Shown: positions 6,472 to 15,129 of the stretch, in pieces
How positions within the stretch are numbered: the stretch's first letter is position 1
Layout of the letters: the number at the start of each line of letters is the position of its first letter
Assembly: GCF_014651715.1 (NCBI RefSeq)
Contig: NZ_BMXK01000016.1
Coordinates: forward strand, 1-39,105
DNA length: 39,105 nucleotides
Direction: 5' to 3'
Source of the DNA: Zhihengliuella salsuginis
GTDB taxonomy: Bacteria; Actinomycetota; Actinomycetes; Actinomycetales; Micrococcaceae
Made by a program: the position numbers and the translations under genes
The notes under the pieces: model-generated
Databases searched by the model: none
What the model was told of the DNA's origin: nothing
The model's input: only the letters and a program-made list of their open reading frames with translations

Positions 6472-7950
6472 ATGACCGACCTGCACGAGAAGTCCGCCAC
6501 CGAACTCACGGGCCTGCTCGCCGCCGGGGAACTGTCCTCGCGGGAACTGACGCGAGCCCACCTCGACCGCATCGACGCGGTGAATGCCGGCCTCAACGCG
6601 ATTGTCACCCTCGATGCCGAAGGGGCCATGGAGCGGGCAACGGCGGCGGACCGCCGGTTCGCGGAGTCAGGGCCCGCGGGCCTTCTGCATGGATTGCCCA
6701 TGACACACAAGGACACCCATCAGGTCGCCCGGATGCGGTCGACGAACGGGTCGCCCGCGTTCGCCGACCACGTCCCGGAGCGCGACGACCTGATCATCGC
6801 GAGGCTGCGCGCCGCCGGAGTCGTCGCGACCGGCAAGTCGAACGTGCCGGAGTTCGGTGCGGGGTCCCACACGTTCAACGAGGTCTTCGGCACCACGGTG
6901 AACCCCTATGACCGGACACGCAGCGCCGGCGGCTCCAGCGGCGGGTTGGCGGCCGCGCTGGCCGCGCGCATCCAGCCCCTCGGTGAAGGGAGCGACATGG
7001 GAGGCTCCGTGAGGATCCCTGCGTCGTTCTGCAATGTGTTCGGTTTCCGCCCGTCACTCGGGGTGATTCCGATGCCGAGCGAGCGGAACGCCTGGGCCTG
7101 GCTCGGCCGGGTCGGCCCCATGGCACGGACGGTTCAGGACCTCGAGCTGTTCATGCGCGCGACGAGCGGGCCGGCCCCGGAACTGCAGCTCCAAGCCCCA
7201 CTCGAGGCCTCCGCTTTCGGCGGCGAGGCTCCGGCCGACTTGCGCGGGGTGCGGATCGGCGTCAGCCGGGACTTCGGGCTGGGGGTGCCCGTCGAGACGC
7301 CCATGCTCGCGGCGCTGGACCGCGCGGTGGCGGTCTTCGTGTCTCTGGGCGCCACGGTCGAGGAGGCGACAATCGACCTCTCCGAGGCGGACCGGGTCTT
7401 CGGCGACACCCGCGCCATGGACTTCGCGTCCGGGCTCGGCGGTCTCGTCGACTCCAAGCGCGAACTCGTGAAGCCGGAGGTCGTCTGGAACGTCGAGAAG
7501 GGGTGGGCGCTGAGCGCCCGGGACCTTCTCGAGACGACGGCGGCGGCGACGCGGCTGCAGGAGCGGGTCCGCGCCTACTTCCAGACGTTCGACCTGTTCC
7601 TCACCCCCGGTGCGCAGGTACTGCCCTTCGACGCGTCGATCCGCTACCCCGAGCAGGTGGCCGGCGTGGAGTCGCAGACCTACCTCGATTGGATGCGGTC
7701 GGCGTGCCTCGTCTCCGCGACGGGACTGCCTACTGTCGCGATGCCGGCCGGCTTCAGCGAGTCCGGGCTCCCGACGGGCGTCCAGCTGTCGGCGTTCCAC
7801 TACCGTGATCCCCAGCTGCTGCGCGTCGCTCGCGTCTTCGAGGCGGCGACGGACTACGCGCGGGTCGCGCGCGACGTTTCAGGTGACGGAGGGGGCGTTG
7901 AGACGACCACCGCGTTTGCGGGCGCGCACCACCATGGTGATGTCGAATGA
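6472..7950 (+). CDS. Amidase (amidase signature family)
   Basis: A 492-residue hydrolase of the amidase-signature family, which cleaves amide bonds with a Ser-cisSer-Lys triad. Lys80 is in GLPMTHKD, the glycine/serine motif GGSSGG is at residues 153-158, and the nucleophile Ser179 is in GSDMGGSVRIP. The natural substrate is not evident. ATG 6472 follows AGGAG at 6462-6466. The last 24 codons overlap the end of the convergent Lrp gene by 72 bases, so the final residues (Gly-rich and HHHGDV) are probably a non-conserved extension. Neighbours on both sides (membrane pair, Lrp regulator, APC permease) suggest uptake and hydrolysis of a nitrogen compound. Confidence 0.92.
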   Translation: MTDLHEKSATELTGLLAAGELSSRELTRAHLDRIDAVNAGLNAIVTLDAEGAMERATAADRRFAESGPAGLLHGLPMTHKDTHQVARMRSTNGSPAFADHVPERDDLIIARLRAAGVVATGKSNVPEFGAGSHTFNEVFGTTVNPYDRTRSAGGSSGGLAAALAARIQPLGEGSDMGGSVRIPASFCNVFGFRPSLGVIPMPSERNAWAWLGRVGPMARTVQDLELFMRATSGPAPELQLQAPLEASAFGGEAPADLRGVRIGVSRDFGLGVPVETPMLAALDRAVAVFVSLGATVEEATIDLSEADRVFGDTRAMDFASGLGGLVDSKRELVKPEVVWNVEKGWALSARDLLETTAAATRLQERVRAYFQTFDLFLTPGAQVLPFDASIRYPEQVAGVESQTYLDWMRSACLVSATGLPTVAMPAGFSESGLPTGVQLSAFHYRDPQLLRVARVFEAATDYARVARDVSGDGGGVETTTAFAGAHHHGDVE

Positions 7951-8838
7951 GTCGACGCCGGACGCCCACTCGGACTCGGTGACGAACCGGTAGAGTTCCT
8001 CGCCTGTCGGCAGGGTCACGTCGACGACGATCTGGGAGCTGCCGGCCAGCGCCGCCGCGTATCGGACCCGGCTGTCGCGCCGCAGCGATTCGCCGATCCC
8101 ATCGATCTTCCCTGGCGCGATCCGCAACCAGACGAGCGCCTCGAGGGGGAGCCCCACGGCAGCCGGTTCGACGAGCAGGCGCAGTTGAACGCCGTCGTTG
8201 CGCAGAATCCAGTCGACCCGGCGCCGCGCCGTCGTCTCCGAGACTCCGGCGCGGCGGGCGATCTCCTCGTAGCTCATGCGCGCGTTGGCGACGAGGCAGT
8301 CGGCGATGTCCTGGTCCTGGGCGGAGAGCGCCAGGTCGGCCAGGGACCCCTCGTCGCGCACGGGGCGCGATCCGAGCAGGCTCTCCACCTCGTGCCGGGT
8401 GAGCGCGCCGATGCGCCATGAGCGGATGGTCCGGAAGTACTTCAACACGGGCAGCGTCTCGGCGTGCGCTATGCCGGGCGTCGTCGCGAGCTCGATGGAG
8501 ACCAGGTGCGCCAGCCGGTCGCGGGTGGTGAGGATCTCGGCAACGACGTCGGTGGAGCCGGTCACCATGTAGGAGAAGCTCGAATCCGCCCGCGTCGCCA
8601 GCGCCTCGGCGGTGACCGGCGCGGAGCCCGGGGCGCACCGCGCCCGCACCAGCAGCGACGCCGACCGGGAGCGGATCCCCACGGCGGCGATGCGGCCGCT
8701 GGCCAGCAGGTCCGTACCGTGGCGGGCGATCGTGCGCTCGTTCTCGTCGAGAGCCTGGGCCACCGTCCGCCAGGAGGCCCGGGGGTTGAGCTGCAGGGCG
8801 GCGGCGATGCGCCGCTCGAGGGCGTCGAGTACGTCCAT
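7879..8838 (-). CDS. Lrp/AsnC-family regulator with two HTH domains
   Basis: A 319-residue regulator, about twice the usual Lrp length. A first helix-turn-helix lies in residues 1-60 (LNPRASWRTVAQALDENERT), a first RAM-like effector half follows, a second helix-turn-helix lies near residues 160-215 (MSYEEIARRAGVSETTARRR), and a second RAM domain ends the protein. Such duplicated Lrp proteins are common in actinobacteria and usually sense amino acids or related metabolites. AAGGAGG precedes the ATG by 11 nt. It lies 83 bases downstream of the APC permease on the same strand and converges on the amidase with a 72-base overlap; it likely controls both. Confidence 0.9.
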   Translation of the reverse strand: MDVLDALERRIAAALQLNPRASWRTVAQALDENERTIARHGTDLLASGRIAAVGIRSRSASLLVRARCAPGSAPVTAEALATRADSSFSYMVTGSTDVVAEILTTRDRLAHLVSIELATTPGIAHAETLPVLKYFRTIRSWRIGALTRHEVESLLGSRPVRDEGSLADLALSAQDQDIADCLVANARMSYEEIARRAGVSETTARRRVDWILRNDGVQLRLLVEPAAVGLPLEALVWLRIAPGKIDGIGESLRRDSRVRYAAALAGSSQIVVDVTLPTGEELYRFVTESEWASGVDSFDITMVVRARKRGGRLNAPSVT

Positions 8839-8921
8839 CCGGTCAGCAGCCTCCTTCTGTGGCGGTCCAGCTGGAAGCCTAGCCCAGGTGTGACGGCCAC
8901 CTCACCTGCGGGGCCGGGGGC

Positions 8922-10346
8922 TCAGCGGCGCGAGCGTACCGCCGCGAGGACCTTCTCCTCCGCGTCGACTCCCGGTGCGATGCCTGCAGGTACGCGGACG
9001 AAGAACACCGCGCCGAGCACCCACCACGCGGCGAAGATGATCCACGGCTCCCAGGACAGGGACGCGGGCATCCCCGGCATGTACAGGCTGAAGAGCGCGG
9101 CTGTCAGAACCACGGAGGCCCAGCCGGCGACTTCGCCGATGCGGCCGGAGCCGCCGATGCGCAGCGGGCGGTCCATGCCGGGTTCGCGCCGGCGCAGCAC
9201 CAGGAACGTCACGGAGACCAGGAAGTAGGCGACGATGATGCTCGGGGCGCCGGAATCCACGAGCCAACCCAGCATCTGCGCGCCGAAGAACGGGGCGATC
9301 ATCGACACTACGCCGATGGCCAGCAGGGCCCGGTGCGGTGTGCGGTACTTCGGGTGCAGTTCCCCGAACCACGCCGGGAGCATGCCACTGCGGGCGAGGG
9401 AGTAGACGAGCCGCGAGGCGCCGAGCAGCAGCGAGTTCCACGACGTCAGGATTCCGGCGATGCCACCGGCGATCATGATCTTCGCCATGAGGTCCGAATT
9501 GAACAGGGCCCCGAAGGCGTCCGCCGTCGCGATATCCGCGGTGGCTAGGCTCGCGGCGGGCATCGCGGTCGACGTCGTGAGGATGACCATGACGTACCAG
9601 ACGGTGGCCATGCCGACCGAGATGACCACGAGCTTGCCGATCTTGCGGGCCGACATGTTGATCTCCTCGGCGGCCTGCGGGATGACGTCGAATCCGATGA
9701 AGAGGAATGGGATGGCGACCAGCACGGCGAAGAATCCGGCCATGCCGCCGCCGAACAGCGGCTCCATGTTCTGGGCCTCGCCGCCCGTGAACGAGCCGAA
9801 GATCAGGAGCAGACCGATGACCATCAGGAACAGGACCGTGAAGGTTTGGACCACACCAGCCTGCTTGACGCCGCGGATGTTGATCCACGTCAGGGCGATG
9901 GCTGCGGCCACACCCACGAGGGCCCACGTCAGGTTGACCTCGAATCCGGCGACCGTCCACAGGGGGATCAGGCTCATTCCCGGGAAGATGTACTCGACGG
10001 TGCGCGGGAAGGCGACGGCTTCGAAGGCCACGATCGTGACGTAGCCGCCCGTGATGGCCCAGGAGCCGATGAAGGAGGGGCGCGGGCCGAGCGCTCGCAG
10101 GATGAAGTTGTGCTCGCCGCCGGCCTTCGGCATGGCGCCCGTGAGCTCGGCGTAGGTCAGGCCGACGACGGCCATGATGCCTCCGCCGACGACCATCGCG
10201 GCCGCGGCGCCGAGCGTTCCGGCGCTTTCGAGCCAGCCGCCCGTCAGCACCACCCAGCCGAAACCGATCATGGCACCGAATCCGAGTGCGAGCGCGTCGA
10301 TGTTTCCGAGGGACTTGGCGAGCGTCCTGTCCGCGGTGCTGGTCAT
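8922..10346 (-). CDS. APC-superfamily amino acid permease
   Basis: A cytoplasmic-membrane amino acid/amine transporter of about 474 residues with roughly twelve hydrophobic helices. Typical APC features are the unwound first helix (ALGFGAMIGFGWVVL), the GGEHNFILRALGP loop, and the helix 6-8 segment with FLFIGFDVIPQAAEEI. Two ATGs are adjacent (10349 and 10346); AGGAG is only 1 nt from the first and 4 nt from the second, so 10346 is preferred. A TATGCT -10-like box is at 10397-10392. The substrate is unknown. Downstream on the same strand is the double Lrp gene, suggesting substrate-responsive control. Confidence 0.9.
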   Translation of the reverse strand: MTSTADRTLAKSLGNIDALALGFGAMIGFGWVVLTGGWLESAGTLGAAAAMVVGGGIMAVVGLTYAELTGAMPKAGGEHNFILRALGPRPSFIGSWAITGGYVTIVAFEAVAFPRTVEYIFPGMSLIPLWTVAGFEVNLTWALVGVAAAIALTWINIRGVKQAGVVQTFTVLFLMVIGLLLIFGSFTGGEAQNMEPLFGGGMAGFFAVLVAIPFLFIGFDVIPQAAEEINMSARKIGKLVVISVGMATVWYVMVILTTSTAMPAASLATADIATADAFGALFNSDLMAKIMIAGGIAGILTSWNSLLLGASRLVYSLARSGMLPAWFGELHPKYRTPHRALLAIGVVSMIAPFFGAQMLGWLVDSGAPSIIVAYFLVSVTFLVLRRREPGMDRPLRIGGSGRIGEVAGWASVVLTAALFSLYMPGMPASLSWEPWIIFAAWWVLGAVFFVRVPAGIAPGVDAEEKVLAAVRSRR

Positions 10347-10549
10347 CATTCTCCTGTTTCCGTCACGGTTGGGGCGTAAAGACCGCCTCCGAGCATAGAG
10401 TTGCGCGGATCACACGCTGATTGCCGGGTTGTTTAATCTACGCCCGGAAATTCGCCTGAGTGGCAGATCCGCGTCAGGCGCGCTCCGAGGACGCGGTCGA
10501 CGTCGGATTATTACGTGCTCCGCGCCCCCGCGCGGGGCCGACCCCGTGG

Positions 10550-11515
10550 TCAGTGCGGCAGCGCGATCCCGTGATCGCCCTCGTGCGCGAGCCCGTCCGC
10601 GAGCAGCGATGCCAGGCAGCGCTCCAGCTGGTCGGCCTTCGCCTCCGTCGCCAGCACGACGTCGGCGCGCACCAGTTCCTCCCGGCCCACCGGGTCCTCG
10701 GCCCGGCGCAGCACCGCCATGAACGCGCCGCGCACCTGGCGGTCGGTGCCCGCCCACGGCTGGCCCTTCGGCGTGTAATGCGGTGCCGGTTGACCGGCCG
10801 CGATCCAAGCGCAGGTCGAGGCCAGCGGGCAGGCGTCGCACTTCGGATTCCGCGCGGTGCACACCAGTGCACCCAGTTCCATGACCGCAGCGTTCCAGCG
10901 GCACGCGAGGGCGCCGTCGTCGTACTTGCCCCAGGGGCCGGGCAGGCGCGGGTCTGCCGCGTCGCGCGGCGGCATGAGTCCGCTCGCCAGGCGTGACTCG
11001 GCTGCCGTGTAGGAGGGTTCGGGCAGGGCGTTGCCGGTGACGGCCCGCGCGTGGACGCGCCGGATGTTGGTGTCGACCACGACCTCCGGGGCACCGAAGG
11101 CGAAGCACGCGATCGCTGCGGCGGTGTACTCGCCGACGCCTGGCAGGGAGATGAGCTGATCGTAGGTGCCGGGGACCTCGCCGTCGTGATCCTCGACGAT
11201 CCGCTGCGCCGCGGCGTGCAGGCGCAGTGCGCGGCGCGGGTATCCGAGTTTGCCCCACGCGCGCAGTGCCTCGCCGGATGGTTCGGAGGCGAGGTCGGCC
11301 GGCGTCGGCCAGCGGTCCATCCATTCGTTCCAGACGGGCAGCACGCGCACCACGGGCGTCTGCTGCAGCATGTACTCGCTGACCATGACACCCCAGGGGC
11401 CGGCCTCGGGACGCCGCCAGGGCAGGTCGCGGCCGTGCTCGTCGAACCAGCCCGTCACGCGGGTGTGCAGGTGGTGCAGAGCGGCGGGTGCGGGGATCTC
11501 GGTTGTCTTCGGCAC
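10550..11515 (-). CDS. mutY: A/G-specific adenine DNA glycosylase (MutY)
   Basis: Removes adenine mispaired with 8-oxoguanine or G in base excision repair. The HhH-GPD core is complete: catalytic Glu47 in SEYMLQQT, helix-hairpin-helix LPGVGEYTAAAI (124-135), catalytic Asp148 in VVDTNIRR, and the [4Fe-4S] ligands Cys219-X6-Cys226-X2-Cys229-X5-Cys235. At 321 residues it is shorter than E. coli MutY and lacks a clear NUDIX-like C-terminal domain, as is usual in actinobacteria. The start is GTG 11515; no Shine-Dalgarno is present, but TACGGT (11527-11522) ends 6 nt before it, so the mRNA is probably leaderless. It is divergent from the anchored protein at 11579. Confidence 0.95.
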   Translation of the reverse strand: MPKTTEIPAPAALHHLHTRVTGWFDEHGRDLPWRRPEAGPWGVMVSEYMLQQTPVVRVLPVWNEWMDRWPTPADLASEPSGEALRAWGKLGYPRRALRLHAAAQRIVEDHDGEVPGTYDQLISLPGVGEYTAAAIACFAFGAPEVVVDTNIRRVHARAVTGNALPEPSYTAAESRLASGLMPPRDAADPRLPGPWGKYDDGALACRWNAAVMELGALVCTARNPKCDACPLASTCAWIAAGQPAPHYTPKGQPWAGTDRQVRGAFMAVLRRAEDPVGREELVRADVVLATEAKADQLERCLASLLADGLAHEGDHGIALPH

Positions 11516-11578
11516 CCGAATACCGTAGCGCGGCGCGCGTTGACGCGCTCACCGCCCGCACGGCTATACGCTTGCTCC

Positions 11579-12229
11579 ATGGCAACCCCACGTCGTCGTC
11601 CCAGCCCGGCCGTCCTCCGCCGCCGGCGCCTGGTCGTGCTGATCGCGATGCTCGTCGCGGTCGGTCTCGTCGCCTGGGGATCCATCGCCGCGGTCGGCGC
11701 CTTCCGTGCCATGACGGCGCCGGACACGGCGGGCGCGCCCACGTCGCCGGCGGGAGAGTCGGGCGACGCCGCCGCGAACGGGACGCCGTCAGCCGATGCC
11801 AGCGCGAGCGGCTCGGCAAGCCCCAGCACCAGCGAGGAGCCCACGAGCTGCCAGCCAGGCGACGTCGTCGTGAAGGCCTCCACCGAGCAGCGTCAGCACG
11901 GCCCCGAGGACAACCCGGTGCTGGTCATGACGGTGCAGAACACGGGCGAATTCGACTGCGAGGTGAACGTCGGCACGGGCCAGCAGGAGTTCCTGGTCAA
12001 GAGCGGCGACGACCGCATCTTCTCGACCGCTGACTGCGTCGCGGACCCGGCTGACCTCGACATCACCATGGAGCCGGGGCAGGAGGAGACCGCCCGGTTC
12101 ACGTGGGAGCGCGTGCGCAGCGCCCCCGGATGCCAGACTGTGGCGGCGAAGCCGCGGCCGGGCACCTACGTGTTCGAGGCGAAGCTCGGAAATCGCGAGT
12201 CCAACGTCGCCGTCTTCGAGCTCCAGTAG
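11579..12229 (+). CDS. Conserved membrane-anchored or secreted protein next to mutY
   Basis: A 216-residue protein: a short basic N-terminus with RRRR, one hydrophobic segment (about residues 19-42), a Ser/Ala/Gly/Thr-rich linker (about 45-85), then an extracellular domain with four cysteines that probably form disulfides and a beta-rich, immunoglobulin-like pattern (VLVMTVQNTGEFDCEVNVG). The function is unknown; I recognise only the arrangement beside mutY. The ATG has no Shine-Dalgarno. A TTGACG (11540-11545) and TATACG (11565-11570) promoter lies just upstream, which suggests a leaderless transcript divergent from mutY with only 63 bases between starts. Confidence 0.82.
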   Translation: MATPRRRPSPAVLRRRRLVVLIAMLVAVGLVAWGSIAAVGAFRAMTAPDTAGAPTSPAGESGDAAANGTPSADASASGSASPSTSEEPTSCQPGDVVVKASTEQRQHGPEDNPVLVMTVQNTGEFDCEVNVGTGQQEFLVKSGDDRIFSTADCVADPADLDITMEPGQEETARFTWERVRSAPGCQTVAAKPRPGTYVFEAKLGNRESNVAVFELQ

Positions 12230-12353
12230 TTCCGGCGCGCCACTGGAGCGGTCAGCATGGACGGCTGCCGGAGCGGTTTGCCAGGACGGCCATGTGCTTC
12301 CGCCGCATGTCGGGTACCGGCCGTACGGCACAGGTATCGATGAACGCCAGGCC

Positions 12354-12383
12354 TTGACAGGCAAGTAATTGCTTGCATATTGT
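12354..12383 (+). promoter_or_regulatory. Promoter with embedded palindromic operator for the arsR-type/VOC operon
   Basis: TTGACA at 12354-12359 and TATTGT at 12378-12383 are 18 nt apart, and the -10 ends 7 nt before the ATG at 12391, so the transcript should be leaderless. The spacer holds GCAAGTAATTGCTTGC (12361-12376), a 16-bp palindrome with one mismatched pair. This is the usual place for an ArsR-family operator, so self-repression by the downstream regulator is likely. Confidence 0.72.
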
Positions 12384-12390
12384 CCGAGTC

Positions 12391-12684
12391 ATGGCAGGCG
12401 ACGTTTTCAAGGCCCTGGCGGACTCGACCCGTCGCTGCATCCTGGACGAACTCGTCGAGCGCGACGGGCAGACGCTGTTCGAGCTGTGTACGCGTCTGGT
12501 CTCCAAGCACGGGCTCGATTTGTCCCGGCAGGGGGTCAGTCAGCACTTGGCGGTCCTCGAGGATGCGGAGCTGGTCCGCACCCGCCGCAGCGGCCGCTAC
12601 AAGTTCCACGACCTGAACACCGAACCCCTCGAGCCGCTTGCCACGCGGTGGCTGAGGCCCGAAACCCCCGGAGGAGCATCATGA
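12391..12684 (+). CDS. ArsR-family winged-helix regulator (metal-independent type)
   Basis: A 97-residue ArsR-type DNA-binding protein of the kind paired with VOC or SRPBCC proteins: FKALADSTRRCILDELVERDGQTLFELC, then the recognition helix LSRQGVSQHLAVLEDAELV. It lacks the paired metal-binding cysteines of ArsR1, so the signal is probably not a metalloid. The open frame reaches to 12373, but ATG 12391 is chosen because it lies 7 nt after a TATTGT -10 box and because the upstream ATG falls inside the promoter. Its stop overlaps the start of the VOC gene by 4 bases (ATGA). The palindrome in its promoter suggests autorepression. Confidence 0.88.
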   Translation: MAGDVFKALADSTRRCILDELVERDGQTLFELCTRLVSKHGLDLSRQGVSQHLAVLEDAELVRTRRSGRYKFHDLNTEPLEPLATRWLRPETPGGAS

Positions 12685-13067
12685 GAATCCACCAGTTGAG
12701 CGTCTACGTTGAGGATCAGGCTGAGGCGCTCGCCTTCTACACGGACACCCTCGGTTTCGTGAAGCGACACGACATCCCTCTCGGTGCCGACCGGTGGCTC
12801 ACCGTCGTCGCACCGGACGTGCAGGACGGGCCGGAGGTATTGCTCGAGCCCAACCGCCACCCCGCTGCGCGTCGGTATCAGCAGGCGCTCGCGGCGGAGG
12901 GCATCCCGGTTGTCTCGTTCGCCGTCGACGACGTTGCCGCCGAGTTCGACCGCCTCACGGCCCGCGGTGTCGAGTTCACGCAGGATCCGTTGACCATGGG
13001 GCCGGCTACTACGGCGGTCTTCGACGACACGTGCGGCAACCTCGTGCAGATAGTCCACATGGATTAG
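12681..13067 (+). CDS. VOC-superfamily (glyoxalase/bleomycin-resistance-like) protein
   Basis: A 128-residue protein with the two beta-alpha-beta-beta-beta modules of the vicinal oxygen chelate fold: His4 in MRIHQLSVYVEDQ, Glu in the VLLEP strand, and the closing FDDTCGNLVQIVH segment. Family members bind a metal and act as glyoxalases, dioxygenases or drug-binding proteins; the substrate here is unknown. GGAGGAG (12670-12676) is 4 nt before the ATG, and the start overlaps the ArsR-type regulator's stop. It is therefore the effector gene of a two-gene stress operon, likely induced when the repressor binds its ligand. Confidence 0.88.
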   Translation: MRIHQLSVYVEDQAEALAFYTDTLGFVKRHDIPLGADRWLTVVAPDVQDGPEVLLEPNRHPAARRYQQALAAEGIPVVSFAVDDVAAEFDRLTARGVEFTQDPLTMGPATTAVFDDTCGNLVQIVHMD

Positions 13068-13111
13068 TCGACGGGGAGCCGGTCGTCCTGCGTCGTCGAA
13101 GCGAGGCGGCG

Positions 13112-13172
13112 CATGTCAGTCCGCACTGTCGTTGTCGCGGGCCGGCCCATGTCAGCCCGTACCGTCGTCGTC
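13112..13172. repeat. Pair of 25-nt direct repeats, 36-nt period
   Basis: CATGTCAGTCCGCACTGTCG (start of copy 1, 13112-13136) recurs as CATGTCAGCCCGTACCGTCG (copy 2, 13148-13172). Both end in GTNGTC, and few positions differ. The second copy runs into the stop codon of the DUF222/HNH gene. Two copies only, so not a CRISPR array. It may come from a local duplication. Confidence 0.6.
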
Positions 13173-15123
13173 AGTCGTCGCTGTCGGTGGTGGGGGCCGG
13201 GGCGTCTGTCCACGGGGGTTCATCGTCGGGGGCGCTCCATGCGGTGCGGCGTTCTTCCGCGGTCTCGGGTTTGATCCGGGCCGCGGCTGCGTCCCAGCGG
13301 GCGGCGAATTCGTCTTCGGTCTCGCCCCGGCGCGTGGCATCGCCGCTGCCACCATCACCGCGGCCACCATCGCTGGTCTCTTCTGCGCGGGTTGAGGTGT
13401 CTGCCGCGGGGTGTCGGCCGGGGTCCAGGCTCCAGGGCCAGGGCTCGCTCGTGCTGCCGCCCGTGCTGCTGCCAGGGCCGTGTGAAGTTTTTCTTCCCGG
13501 GTCTCGGCCGCCCACACTGGTGCCGCTGTTCTCGGGTGGTGCCGGTGTTGGCCGGTGGTGTCGGCTGCGGCGGGTGATCGCGTTCGGGGCCGGCCGGTAT
13601 CCGCCGGACGGATCGGCCCAGGCCGGTGCCCGTACCTCGGGTACGGCCTGGTTCATGCGGATCTGCCACCCGGACTGCTCGAGGTGGTGGTGGTGCCACC
13701 AGCAGAGCAGGACCCCATTGTCGGTGTGGGTGGGGCCGCGGTCGGCGTGCTCGATCACGTGGTGGACCTCGCACCAGGACGCCGGGATCGTGCAGCCGGG
13801 GATGACGCAGCCGCCGTCGCGGGCCGTGATCGCCCGGCGCTGATGGGCGGTGAAGACCCTCTCCTTGCTGCCGAGCCCGATGACCCGTCCGGTGTGGTCG
13901 AAGACTATTTTCTGCACGGCCCCGGTGCACGCGATCCGGTGTCCGATGCGTGCGGGGGCGGGCAGGTCGATGCCGTCGAGGGTCGCGATCCCGGCCGGGT
14001 CGGTCAGGTCCTCGGCGTTGACGTGCACGAGCAGGGTCGCGGTGTCTCCGCCGAGGGTGGGGGTCTGCGTGGAGCGGGCGGCGGCGGAGAGGATGGAGGC
14101 GAGCACGTCGTGGCGCTTCTGCGCGGGTGTGCGCTCATCGAGGACCACGGGGACGGGGGTCCCGGGGGTGGTGGCCTGCGCGGCCCCTGGTTCTGTGGCC
14201 ACTGCTCCGGTGGCCGGTGCCGGATGGCCGGCCTCGCCGGCCGTGTCCGGGCTGTCAGCCGTCTTGCTGTTCTGGGCGGCGGGGTTCAGGTGCGCGTCCA
14301 GCAGGCGGGTCAGCTGGGAGGCGGTCTCCGGCATCAGGTGCCCGCGGACCGGGACCAGTCCTCCGCGGACCGGCCCGAGGGTCAGGCCGCGGGCGCGGGC
14401 GGCGCGTTCGGCGTCCGGGGCGGGGCCGTCCTGGTCCAGGAACGCCTGCCACGTCTGCGCCTGGATCTTCAGCTCGGCGAACGTCGGCCGCACGGCACCA
14501 TCGGCTGCGGCGGGCAGCTCGCGGGCGCCCTCTGACCCGGTCTCTGCTGCGGCGTCCGGGCCGTCGCCGGCGGGCCGTGCCGTGTCTCCTCCGGTGGCGG
14601 CGGCCACGAGCGCGGTCTCGGCCGCGGCCGTATCCGCCGGGTCCGCCCGGCCTCCGATACGGGAGAGCATCCCGGTGACCAGTTCGGCGGTCTCCAGGCC
14701 GATGGCCCCGGCGTGCAGGGCGTCGGCGACGTCGGGGAACGCCGCCGGCAGGGTCTGGCCGGTCAGGGAGGAGCCGGTGCGGGTGCGGGCGTCCAGGGCC
14801 GCCCGGCGGCGGACCTCCGGCCCCGGCGCCTGGGTGAGGCGTTCGAGCAGCTCGGCCGGGGCCCGGCACCCGTGCCGGGCGGAGAGGGGGTCCTCGCCGA
14901 GTCCGCGCCGGGAACGCTGGTCGACCTCGCCGGCGACCCGGACCCGGAATCCGTCCACGAGCCGTCCCAGTTCCTCCGCGGCCCGGACTGCTTCGACCAG
15001 GTCCGTGTCCGTCATCCCGGCCACGGGATCGCAGGTGCCGGCGAGGAGTTCCGCGGCCGCACGGAGCCGGTCCGCCGGCTCGGCCGGCGGTGTCGGGGTC
15101 TCGAACGGGGGTGCGATGGCCAT
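13171..15123 (-). CDS. DUF222 / HNH endonuclease-domain protein (13E12-repeat type)
   Basis: A 650-residue protein with an N-terminal DUF222 domain (about residues 20-400, with low-complexity Ala/Pro/Thr inserts) and an HNH nuclease site: CVIPGCTIPASWCEVHHVIE followed by HTDNGVLLCWWHHH. The C-terminus is a long disordered tail rich in Pro, Gly, Thr and Asp. The family occurs in many copies in actinobacterial genomes and its cellular role is unsettled; mobility or defence has been suggested. ATG 15123 has no Shine-Dalgarno, but TAAAAT (15135-15130) ends 6 nt upstream, so the transcript is probably leaderless. An inverted repeat overlaps the -35 zone. Confidence 0.9.
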   Translation of the reverse strand: MAIAPPFETPTPPAEPADRLRAAAELLAGTCDPVAGMTDTDLVEAVRAAEELGRLVDGFRVRVAGEVDQRSRRGLGEDPLSARHGCRAPAELLERLTQAPGPEVRRRAALDARTRTGSSLTGQTLPAAFPDVADALHAGAIGLETAELVTGMLSRIGGRADPADTAAAETALVAAATGGDTARPAGDGPDAAAETGSEGARELPAAADGAVRPTFAELKIQAQTWQAFLDQDGPAPDAERAARARGLTLGPVRGGLVPVRGHLMPETASQLTRLLDAHLNPAAQNSKTADSPDTAGEAGHPAPATGAVATEPGAAQATTPGTPVPVVLDERTPAQKRHDVLASILSAAARSTQTPTLGGDTATLLVHVNAEDLTDPAGIATLDGIDLPAPARIGHRIACTGAVQKIVFDHTGRVIGLGSKERVFTAHQRRAITARDGGCVIPGCTIPASWCEVHHVIEHADRGPTHTDNGVLLCWWHHHHLEQSGWQIRMNQAVPEVRAPAWADPSGGYRPAPNAITRRSRHHRPTPAPPENSGTSVGGRDPGRKTSHGPGSSTGGSTSEPWPWSLDPGRHPAADTSTRAEETSDGGRGDGGSGDATRRGETEDEFAARWDAAAARIKPETAEERRTAWSAPDDEPPWTDAPAPTTDSDD

Positions 15124-15129
15124 ACCCCT

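Noticed and set aside
10429-10549. Terminator or small gene between mutY and the permease
   Set aside because: The palindrome CCCCGCGCGGGG (10526-10537) is short for this composition and not followed by a T-run on the minus strand; the local ORFs are antisense or low complexity.
13112-13172. CRISPR array
   Set aside because: There are only two repeat units, no further spacers and no cas genes in the window.
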